Made by a program: the position numbers and the translations under genes. Below, piece by piece: positions 6,299 through 12,335 of a stretch of DNA of 12,335 nucleotides. The DNA lies in NCBI GenBank assembly GCA_045538075.1, contig JAZSQT010000084.1, forward strand, positions 1 through 12,335. Direction: 5' to 3'. Below the pieces are notes generated by a model. That model was not told the origin of the DNA. It ran no database searches and saw nothing but the letters and a program-made list of their open reading frames with translations. Numbering within the stretch: the stretch's first letter is position 1; every line of letters begins with the position of its first letter. This DNA comes from JAZSQT01 sp045538075. GTDB lineage: Bacteria > Chrysiogenota > Deferribacteres > Deferribacterales > Mucispirillaceae.

Positions 6299-6837
6299 TT
6301 ATTCTGCTCCTTGTGTAATTCTTCATTAAATTTTGCAATATCATCAGCTATAAATCTAATTTCATCATCACTCATTTTTAAAACTAATTCTCTCATTAAT
6401 ACATTTTTTTCTTTATCTGTTTTATATTTTATTATCATATCGTAAACTTCATCTGATGTTTTTGTTAGCAAAGATGGACCTATTACACCATTACCATAAT
6501 CATCATGACATGCAGAACATTTTACTATAAACTGCTTACTTAATCTCTTCATTAGCAGTGATTTATGTATTGATTCATATGGATTATTTCTAACAACAAT
6601 ATGTGCACCTATTGCTTTTGTTGTAGGCGTTTCTTCTCCATCTGGAGCATATTTAACCATATATTCGCCAGTAACATTATAATCAATAAAAGGGTTTAAG
6701 TCGTCTTTATTGTTTTTTTCGCCTGCAACAATAGTAATTTCACCAGATTCAGTTGGAATATTATTTTCTATTTTTTGTTCACTACCATTTTGACAAGCAA
6801 CAAAAATGAAACATAATAAAACTATTAGTAAACGCAT
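6295..6837 (-). CDS. nosC1: NosC1, monohaem cytochrome c lipoprotein
   Basis: A predicted periplasm-facing electron carrier for N2O reduction. The 180-residue product has a leader ending in FVAC, so Cys15 is a probable lipobox cysteine and the protein is probably lipid-anchored. This differs from NosC2, which keeps a membrane helix. A linker of about 75 residues precedes the cytochrome domain, with CSACH (107-111) as the haem site, GNGVIGPSL after it, and Met148 (VLMREL) as likely distal ligand. The core LSKxxIVKCSxCH is shared with NosC2. The start is ATG at 6837 with AGGAGG a few bases upstream. The gene follows nosG by 11 nt and overlaps nosC2 by 4 nt. The lipobox has Phe at -3, which is atypical, so anchoring is likely but not certain. 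Confidence 0.88.
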   Translation of the reverse strand: MRLLIVLLCFIFVACQNGSEQKIENNIPTESGEITIVAGEKNNKDDLNPFIDYNVTGEYMVKYAPDGEETPTTKAIGAHIVVRNNPYESIHKSLLMKRLSKQFIVKCSACHDDYGNGVIGPSLLTKTSDEVYDMIIKYKTDKEKNVLMRELVLKMSDDEIRFIADDIAKFNEELHKEQNK

Positions 6838-6848
6838 ATTTCCTCCTT

Positions 6849-7532
6849 TTATTTTGGTTCAATACTAAGAACTTTTGATGGGCAAAGTTCTTGGCATACT
6901 CCACAACCTACACATTTTTCTTTGATTATAGGGCTATATTTTTCTCCTTCTTCAAGGCTAATAGCTTCATCTTTATCTGGATATGGACAGAAATCTTTAC
7001 AAATAGTGCATGGCTTTCCAATATAAGATAAAAGTCTTTCAGCTAATTCTTTTTCTACTTGAGACTTTACTCCGTGTGATACTAACCTACTTATCATATC
7101 TTCTGTAAGTAATTCTTGTTTCATACCTAAACAAGCGTCTTTATTTATTACTTTAGCTTTACCCATATTTACTTGAGTAGCATCAGATATATCATGATTT
7201 AATGCTCCTGATGGGCAAGCAAGTACACATGGAAGTAAATCACAAAGGTAACAACCTCTTTCTTCTGGGATAATAACTGGTGTTCCTATTGCAACACCTT
7301 TATTAATATCAAGTAGTTTGACAGCATGATATGGACATACTTGGACACACTGACCACATTTTATACACATTCCCAAAAATTTATTTTCTTCAACTGAACC
7401 AGGAAGTCGCAAAAATTTTTCTTTTGGTGTTATAAAAGGTTGCAATCCTTTGCCTGCTACAATCATTGTAACAGTAGCACCAGTAAAAATTGCAACTTTT
7501 CCAAAGGTTCTTCTATTAATCCTTTTTGACAA
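6849..7532 (-). CDS. nosG: NosG, NapG-like periplasmic Fe-S protein (TTG start)
   Basis: NosG is predicted to work with NosH as a menaquinol dehydrogenase, taking electrons on the periplasmic side and passing them to the cytochromes. The 227-residue product opens with a twin-arginine-type leader (NRRTFGK, 6-12, then a hydrophobic segment about 13-27), so it is probably exported folded by Tat. Asn replaces the usual Ser/Thr before RR. Cysteine clusters for about four [4Fe-4S] centres follow: C56/C59/C62/C66, C94/C97/C102/C106, C175/C178/C182 (perhaps with C134), and C207/C210/C213/C217. The start is TTG at 7532. AAAGGAGAT lies at a good distance upstream and the Tat motif falls directly after, so TTG is well supported. 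It overlaps the nosD end by 17 nt. Confidence 0.92.
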   Translation of the reverse strand: MSKRINRRTFGKVAIFTGATVTMIVAGKGLQPFITPKEKFLRLPGSVEENKFLGMCIKCGQCVQVCPYHAVKLLDINKGVAIGTPVIIPEERGCYLCDLLPCVLACPSGALNHDISDATQVNMGKAKVINKDACLGMKQELLTEDMISRLVSHGVKSQVEKELAERLLSYIGKPCTICKDFCPYPDKDEAISLEEGEKYSPIIKEKCVGCGVCQELCPSKVLSIEPK

Positions 7533-8763
7533 AGTTTATCTCCTTTTTTTGTAATTGAGGCGTATTATCAACTGCAAGAATTTCTGGCTCTGAAAAAGGT
7601 AAAAGTTTCATAAGAAAATTTAATAAACTCATAACTGGAGATGCATAAAAAAACTTCAACGACGGTAATCTTTGAATTATTTTATCAGCAAATACTAAAC
7701 TTTCATAAGGTGTATCACCAAAGCCGTCATCATTCATATCAAAACCCTCATATTCGTCCCAATAATTTCTAAACCATCTATTTAAATGAAGTTTTGAAGC
7801 AGGTGTATCATTAGAAATTGCATCAATATTTCCTTTAAATAAATTATTTTCAAATACACTTCCTAATATTGTTCCATGTAATTGGATACCTGTTGTATTA
7901 AATAATATATTATTGTTGATAAATTTATTAACTGTATTAGGTTGATAAGGCGACTGGTCTAAATAAAATCCCCTTGCATTATACATAACAATATTATCTT
8001 CAACTATACAGTCAGATACTTCTTTAAATCCTATTCCAATTCCAAAGGGGCCGGTGGCACTACTAATAATATTTTTATCAACTCTGCTTCCATGACTATA
8101 CATTAAGAAAATTCCTACAGAATTATTTTTGAATGTGTTGCTTGTAACAAAGTTTCTATCAGCATACATAAAATGAACTGAATATCTTGAATTTGTAATT
8201 ACATTATGCTCAATTCTATTGGCAGACGAATACCAATAAACCATATCACGAACAGCATCCATATGGTTGTTTCTAATATTATTAGAATGGCTATACCATA
8301 ATCTTATACCATCACCCTTTAAACCTAAAGAAAAGTTTTTAGAAGTGATTTTATTATTTTCAATTCTACCTCTATTTGAGCTTTCAAAATTTATTCCAAA
8401 AAGGCAATCACTTATGATATTATCAGATACTTGCACATTATCAGCACCTTTTACAGCTATACAAGAATCTATTTGTTCATGACTTTCTCCACTATTAGAA
8501 ATATTTAGCCCTTTAATAGATACTCCATGGGCAGTAATTGTAATAACACTTCCTTTTCCATTTCCTTTTATAAAAGCATTTTTTCCTTTTGCTTTTAAAG
8601 TAATAGATTTATTTATGGATATAGGACCAGTATATAATCCATCGCTTAAAATAATAACAGAATCAACTGGTGCTTCATCTATTGCTTTTTGTAATTCTGA
8701 AGCAAAAGCATTAGATAAAAATACATAAAATATTGCTAAGTAAATGCCTATTTTATATATCAT
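7516..8763 (-). CDS. nosD: NosD, periplasmic copper-site maturation protein
   Basis: NosD is the periplasmic partner of the NosFY ABC transporter and is required for building the CuZ centre in NosZ. The 415-residue product has a Sec signal peptide (hydrophobic 4-18, cleavage probably after AFA at 19-21). It is followed by a right-handed beta-helix of the carbohydrate-binding/sugar-hydrolase (PbH1) type. Many degenerate turns of about 22 residues rich in Asn and Ile are visible, such as NRGRIENNKI, SNNIRNNHMD, ANRIEHNVI, ADRNFVTSNTF and SRVDKNII. RNYWDEYEGFDMNDDGFGD and the FYASPVMSLL...PFSEP end are recognisable NosD C-terminal blocks. Length agrees with the family. The start overlaps the nosB stop by 4 nt (ATGA), with AAGGAG upstream in nosB. 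Confidence 0.94.
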   Translation of the reverse strand: MIYKIGIYLAIFYVFLSNAFASELQKAIDEAPVDSVIILSDGLYTGPISINKSITLKAKGKNAFIKGNGKGSVITITAHGVSIKGLNISNSGESHEQIDSCIAVKGADNVQVSDNIISDCLFGINFESSNRGRIENNKITSKNFSLGLKGDGIRLWYSHSNNIRNNHMDAVRDMVYWYSSANRIEHNVITNSRYSVHFMYADRNFVTSNTFKNNSVGIFLMYSHGSRVDKNIISSATGPFGIGIGFKEVSDCIVEDNIVMYNARGFYLDQSPYQPNTVNKFINNNILFNTTGIQLHGTILGSVFENNLFKGNIDAISNDTPASKLHLNRWFRNYWDEYEGFDMNDDGFGDTPYESLVFADKIIQRLPSLKFFYASPVMSLLNFLMKLLPFSEPEILAVDNTPQLQKKEINFVKKD

Positions 8764-9533
8764 TTAAGTTCTTTTCTCCTTGAAAGGATAGCTAATACAG
8801 ATAATATTGCAATTATCAATAATATGTAAAATCCAATAGTAGGATAGGAATGTGTCGTAAATTGAGCAACTCTACCATCACCTAAAGCAGTAGGCATAAA
8901 AGGTTTCACTTTAAACATACCCCAATCTTGCATATTATGCCCATACCAGTATAACCAACCTGCATAAAATCCAAAAAAACCAAAAGGAAATACTGTAGGT
9001 GGAACAAGAAGTAACCAAGAAAATTTATTTCTAAATACGATAAATAAAACAAACAGTAATGCCATAATAAGCATTAGATAAGGAGAAATTGATCTCTCTA
9101 TTTTTGCTCCAGCTTCCATAGGATACATACCTATAAAATGATTAATAGTATTCATTTCATGAACATCACCAGAATATCCATCAAGATGAAAATATACTGG
9201 TATCCCGTCTGGAAATGCTTCTTTGGGATAATTTGGTGCTTCAAGGGATACAAACCAAACCGGAGTGCTCATAACACCTATTTCACCTTTTCTTTCAATC
9301 ATTTGACGCAAATCTCTTTCTGCACCTTTAGGTGTATAAGGACTAATATATCTTCCAGTTTGATAGATATTCCATAAAGCACAAGTAAAATCTGAAACTT
9401 TATCACCATTACCTGCCTTAATTTTCTCTGGAACTCCATGAAAAGCAATCATTGGAAAAGTAAAAAATACTACAGTAAGAATAAATGCTACGATAGCAAA
9501 TATATCTGATTTTTTAAAACTTAATTTAGACAT
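8760..9533 (-). CDS. nosB: NosB, clade II nos-cluster membrane protein
   Basis: NosB is a polytopic membrane protein found next to nosZ in clade II (cNosZ) clusters. Its biochemical role is not established. The 257-residue product shows a first membrane segment (about 9-32), a large outside domain (about 33-148), then three more segments (about 149-167, 171-195 and 229-250) and a basic cytoplasmic end. The outside domain carries several His and Met residues close together (H116, H125, M127, H132, M136, M139), and H199 and H228 flank later helices. The gene's second in-frame ATG at 9533 is chosen because AGGTGG lies about 7 nt before it. An ATG at 9548 would add five residues (MRWCF) over that site. 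It follows nosZ after a 65-nt gap that holds a hairpin and is coupled to nosD by a 4-nt overlap. Identification rests on position, size and topology. Confidence 0.85.
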   Translation of the reverse strand: MSKLSFKKSDIFAIVAFILTVVFFTFPMIAFHGVPEKIKAGNGDKVSDFTCALWNIYQTGRYISPYTPKGAERDLRQMIERKGEIGVMSTPVWFVSLEAPNYPKEAFPDGIPVYFHLDGYSGDVHEMNTINHFIGMYPMEAGAKIERSISPYLMLIMALLFVLFIVFRNKFSWLLLVPPTVFPFGFFGFYAGWLYWYGHNMQDWGMFKVKPFMPTALGDGRVAQFTTHSYPTIGFYILLIIAILSVLAILSRRKELK

Positions 9534-9563
9534 AAAACACCACCTCATCTAATAGTTTTAAAA

Positions 9564-9588
9564 TAGAAGGGGTATAAAACCCCTTCTA
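9564..9588 (-). terminator. Hairpin between nosZ and nosB (weak terminator or attenuator)
   Basis: TAGAAGGGGT (9564-9573) pairs perfectly with ACCCCTTCTA (9579-9588) around a 5-nt loop, a 10-bp stem with a run of four G-C pairs. In the nosZ transcript it is followed by only four U and then AAAA. It could act as a partial terminator, or as a stem that protects nosZ mRNA from 3' decay. It is the only structured gap inside the operon. Confidence 0.7.
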
Positions 9589-9598
9589 AAATACTACT

Positions 9599-12184
9599 CT
9601 AAAAAATATCAGCGTTATCATCAATCCATTTCATATATTCAATAATGTCTTTAATTTCGTTATCTTTCATATTTTGATTAGGCATTCTTAAATTAAAGTA
9701 GTTAATGAGTTCAATTACGTATGGTTCATTAAATTTTGAAGCTGGATTTTTAGTAAATTCAAAAACCCATTTTTCGTTAGTTCTTTCTAACGCACCAGTT
9801 AAATCTGGACCAGAACTAACTTGACCAATTACGTGGCAACCATTACAACCACCTTTAAGATATGCTACTTCACCTCTTGCTGCTGCTTCGCTCATTGGTT
9901 TTGCAAGTTTTTTAGAGAGATTAGCTTTAGCTCTTAAACCAACATCTGCAGTTTTAACCATATATTGCCATACTTGATTTTCCCAAAGGATAGCTTGCTC
10001 AACATCTCCTTTTTTATACGCTGCATTAGCTTTTGCCTTAACTTCATCAATTTTGCTGTATTGGTTTAATGCATCTGTAACGAGAGCCTTAATTTCTGGA
10101 TATTTATCAAATCCTTTTTCTTTAAGGAATTTAACTACTGATTGTATTACGTCATCAGTTGCCTTATTTGTAGCAATAATTTTTTTGTATTCTGCTTCAA
10201 GCTGTTCTTTTGAAAGTTTTTTAAGAGTTATTTTTTTAACATCTTCATATTTTTTATTTGGATCTTTTACAAAAAGGTATCCCATCATTTCAAGGTGAAG
10301 TGCTGAACAAAATTCAGTACAATAGTATGGATATACACCTTCTTGATCTGCTTTAAACGAAACAGACACAGTTTTTCCTGGCTCAATAGAAGCATGAACA
10401 TTCATAGCATCAATACCAAAACCATGAGTTTCATCTTGGGCTCTTTCAAGGCTTGTTATATGAATTGTAACTTCATCACCTTTATTTACTGTAATATGCT
10501 CTGGATTAATATGAGAACGAACCATCGTTGCATATACCGTAACTTTGTTGCCTTTTCTCTCTATCCTTTCTTGTCCTGCTAATGTTGCTGCTGGGTGAGG
10601 TTTGCCAGTTCTACTATTTGTTCCCATATCATAAGTAGCTTGTGGTTTAAGTTTTGAAGCAGCGATGGATACTACATCATGAGGTTCACCTAATGGTAAT
10701 GGCATATCATAGATAAGCTCCATTTTTGGTCCAGTAATATCAATTAATTGATGGTTTTGTGGGTGCAATGGACCTACTGGATTAAATCTATCAATAGATA
10801 ATTTATCTAATGCAATAGCATATTTACCTTTTGGTTTACTTGATTTTCCTTCCATAGTATCAAGATGACCAATGTTATAATGAACATTAATTCTATCTAA
10901 TACTTTTAAATTTTTGTAATCCCATTTTACTATTTGAGAATCAACATATAAAGATGTAAATACAACTCCATCTTCATCTGTAAAAGAGCTATGTAAAGGT
11001 CCAAGACCTAATTCAACTTGACCATGAAGAGCTTTTTTCATGTCAAGTATAGGTATTCCGTATGGATCTTTGCCTGCAAAGTCTTTTTTATCTATCAATG
11101 CTTTAATTTTCACAAAATCATACACTGACGCATGAGTATCAAGTTTTCCGCCTACAACTATATATCTACCGTCTGGAGTTACATCTACTCCGTGTGGTGA
11201 TTTTGGTTCTGGTATCAAAAATAAAGCACCAGCTTTAACGGCTGCATCTATTGTGATAACTTTATGACCATTAATTATTTTGTAATTATTTTTATCTTTA
11301 GATAATTTTTCAATAATTTTCCAATTAAAAACATGGAGGTAGTCGTTATCGTTACGGCTCATACCTGCTTCAAAAGGAGGTAAACCTTTTTCTATACCAC
11401 CAGTATACATCTCTGAATTAAAAGAGTTAATAAAAGCCCAACCATTAGAAATACCTTTACCTGCATCAGATAAATCTTGCATATATGGAGGGAGTTCTAA
11501 TGTAAAAGAATTTTTTTCATCTATACGTCCTTTTTTCGTATCAAACTTCCACATAGTAACTGCACCACGAAAAACATCAGCATAGTTTTCTATAGGATAA
11601 TAGTTATCATCTAATGGCGCAGCATATTGGCTTGCTTCCATAACGTATTCAGAATTAGGAGTAACAAAAGCTCCACCGTGTTCACTTTTTATAACAGGAT
11701 TAGTAACTATTTGAACTGTCTCAAAATCATGTAGATTAATTACGGCAATACGAGGATTTGCTTTATCATTAATAAAAAGGTAATCACCAGTATATTCGCC
11801 ATTTTTTTCAGTAAATGCTGGGTGGTGAGTATCTCCCCAAGTAATATCTTTGCCTCTAATTTTACCTTGAGCAAGTACTGCTTTAGATTCATCATCGTAT
11901 CCGTAACCTTGCCATGGCTCTGGAGTAAATACAGCTATATATTTATAGATACGCATTGACGGAACACCATATACTATAACTTGACCTGATTGACCACCAG
12001 AAGAAAATACAATGTAATCATCACGCCTACCAGATGGCTGATAAGTTTTTGCTGCTGCAATGACATCTTTTTCTGAAAGATTTCTTTTTTTCATAACGTC
12101 TTGCAACGTGTCAGCTGCTATAGCCTGTGTAGCAAATATTGCTATAGCAATAAAATTAACGACACACATTTTTAGAAAATTCAT
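9599..12184 (-). CDS. nosZ: Cytochrome c nitrous oxide reductase (clade II cNosZ)
   Basis: Periplasmic enzyme that reduces N2O to N2, the last step of denitrification. The 861-residue product has a Sec signal peptide (hydrophobic 7-22, cleavage near AIA at 21-23) and no Tat motif, as in clade II. Residues about 60-510 form the seven-bladed propeller carrying CuZ. Its seven histidines line up with the known ligands: H120, H121 (DTHHPAF), H169, H331 (SPHGVD), H398 (LHSSF), H440 and H502 (GEPHDV). The cupredoxin domain follows with the CuA ligands H587, C622, C626, H630 and M633 in CTEFCSALHLEM. After a lysine-rich helical linker (about 655-765) comes a fused cytochrome c with CNGCH (780-784) and a distal Met, probably M834 or M839. 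The start has GAGGAG upstream, and the length fits cNosZ. It is the first gene of the operon, under a CRP/FNR-like site. Confidence 0.97.
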   Translation of the reverse strand: MNFLKMCVVNFIAIAIFATQAIAADTLQDVMKKRNLSEKDVIAAAKTYQPSGRRDDYIVFSSGGQSGQVIVYGVPSMRIYKYIAVFTPEPWQGYGYDDESKAVLAQGKIRGKDITWGDTHHPAFTEKNGEYTGDYLFINDKANPRIAVINLHDFETVQIVTNPVIKSEHGGAFVTPNSEYVMEASQYAAPLDDNYYPIENYADVFRGAVTMWKFDTKKGRIDEKNSFTLELPPYMQDLSDAGKGISNGWAFINSFNSEMYTGGIEKGLPPFEAGMSRNDNDYLHVFNWKIIEKLSKDKNNYKIINGHKVITIDAAVKAGALFLIPEPKSPHGVDVTPDGRYIVVGGKLDTHASVYDFVKIKALIDKKDFAGKDPYGIPILDMKKALHGQVELGLGPLHSSFTDEDGVVFTSLYVDSQIVKWDYKNLKVLDRINVHYNIGHLDTMEGKSSKPKGKYAIALDKLSIDRFNPVGPLHPQNHQLIDITGPKMELIYDMPLPLGEPHDVVSIAASKLKPQATYDMGTNSRTGKPHPAATLAGQERIERKGNKVTVYATMVRSHINPEHITVNKGDEVTIHITSLERAQDETHGFGIDAMNVHASIEPGKTVSVSFKADQEGVYPYYCTEFCSALHLEMMGYLFVKDPNKKYEDVKKITLKKLSKEQLEAEYKKIIATNKATDDVIQSVVKFLKEKGFDKYPEIKALVTDALNQYSKIDEVKAKANAAYKKGDVEQAILWENQVWQYMVKTADVGLRAKANLSKKLAKPMSEAAARGEVAYLKGGCNGCHVIGQVSSGPDLTGALERTNEKWVFEFTKNPASKFNEPYVIELINYFNLRMPNQNMKDNEIKDIIEYMKWIDDNADIF

Positions 12185-12230
12185 TTTGTCCTCCTCTTTT
12201 TAAGTGTTGCTAAAGGAAAAATAACATAAC

Positions 12231-12249
12231 CATAAATCCGTCATTTATG
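12231..12249. repeat. 7-bp inverted repeat in the nosZ leader
   Basis: CATAAAT (12231-12237) and ATTTATG (12243-12249) form a perfect inverted repeat around CCGTC. If transcription starts near 12261 it lies close to the 5' end of the mRNA and could form a small stem, or act as an operator just downstream of the start. The stem is AT-rich and weak. Confidence 0.35.
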
Positions 12250-12270
12250 ATTATATTTATATATACATAT

Positions 12271-12276
12271 ATAATA
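12271..12276 (-). promoter_or_regulatory. Putative -10 box of the nos operon
   Basis: TATTAT on the minus strand would place a start site near 12261-12264, about 80 nt upstream of the nosZ ATG. The CRP/FNR-like palindrome is then centred about 38-42 bp upstream of the start, the position of class II activators that replace a -35 box. The tract is AT-rich and other -10 choices exist. Confidence 0.45.
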
Positions 12277-12295
12277 CAATTTCTTTAAATAAAAA

Positions 12296-12309
12296 ATGAT
12301 TTAAATCAA
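12296..12309. promoter_or_regulatory. CRP/FNR-family binding site upstream of nosZ
   Basis: On the minus strand TTGATTTAAATCAT matches TTGAT-N4-ATCAA, the FNR-type consensus, at all but the last base. Positions 12297-12308 form a perfect 12-bp palindrome (TGATTTAAATCA). It fits anaerobic or nitrogen-oxide control by a CRP/FNR-family activator such as the Nss regulators of Wolinella. The regulator itself is not in the window. Confidence 0.6.
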
Positions 12310-12335
12310 ATTTTTAACAAAAATATAACATTGAT

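Noticed and set aside
8267..8482. Plus-strand open frame within nosD
   Set aside because: Shadow of the beta-helix coding sequence, with no independent start signals.
10053..10582. Two plus-strand open frames within nosZ
   Set aside because: Both are antisense to the CuA domain and linker coding sequence, which carries all expected copper ligands.
1..12335. CRISPR array, insertion sequence or integration site
   Set aside because: No spaced direct repeats, transposase-like frame, terminal inverted repeats or tRNA-end duplication were seen. Base composition looks even throughout.

Overview
The window is AT-rich (by eye about 30% G+C) and bacterial. Its main content is a complete ten-gene clade II (cytochrome c-type) nitrous oxide reductase operon on the minus strand, read from right to left: nosZ, nosB, nosD, nosG, nosC1, nosC2, nosH, nosF, nosL, nosY (12184 down to 3083). 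This layout is known from Campylobacterota such as Wolinella, where NosZ also carries a C-terminal haem c domain. It also occurs in a few other anaerobic or microaerobic lineages. Very low G+C, a Sec-exported cNosZ, NosB/G/C1/C2/H and no nosR point to Campylobacterota or Deferribacterota. I cannot settle which from sequence alone.

Left part (1-3060). A minus-strand gene with a PAS-like domain runs off the left edge (1-385). It is divergent from a small single-pass membrane protein of unknown function (531-854). The RNase P RNA gene rnpB lies on the minus strand (about 858-1217) and converges on that small gene with only about 3 nt between them. Next come mnmA (1462-2526) and a yajQ-family gene (2544-3035) on the plus strand, probably one operon. 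A strong palindromic hairpin (3035-3059) sits between yajQ and the oppositely oriented end of the nos operon and can terminate both.

Right part (3083-12335). The nos genes are packed with overlaps or gaps of a few bases, except for a 65-nt gap between nosZ and nosB that holds a GC-rich hairpin. This could hold back downstream expression relative to the abundant structural enzyme. Upstream of nosZ is a CRP/FNR-type palindrome placed about 40 bp from a plausible -10 box, consistent with control by oxygen or nitrogen oxides.

How the genes fit together. NosZ reduces N2O to N2 in the periplasm using CuA and CuZ. NosG and NosH (Fe-S proteins like NapG/NapH) and the two small cytochromes NosC1/NosC2 are the proposed electron route from menaquinol to the haem domain of NosZ. 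NosD, the NosF/NosY ABC transporter and the lipoprotein NosL mature the copper sites. NosB is a membrane protein typical of clade II whose role is not established. Several start codons were moved inward from the longest open frame on ribosome-binding-site and family-length grounds (mnmA, nosF, nosH, nosB). nosG starts with TTG. No tRNA, CRISPR array, insertion sequence or clear horizontal-transfer boundary was seen.
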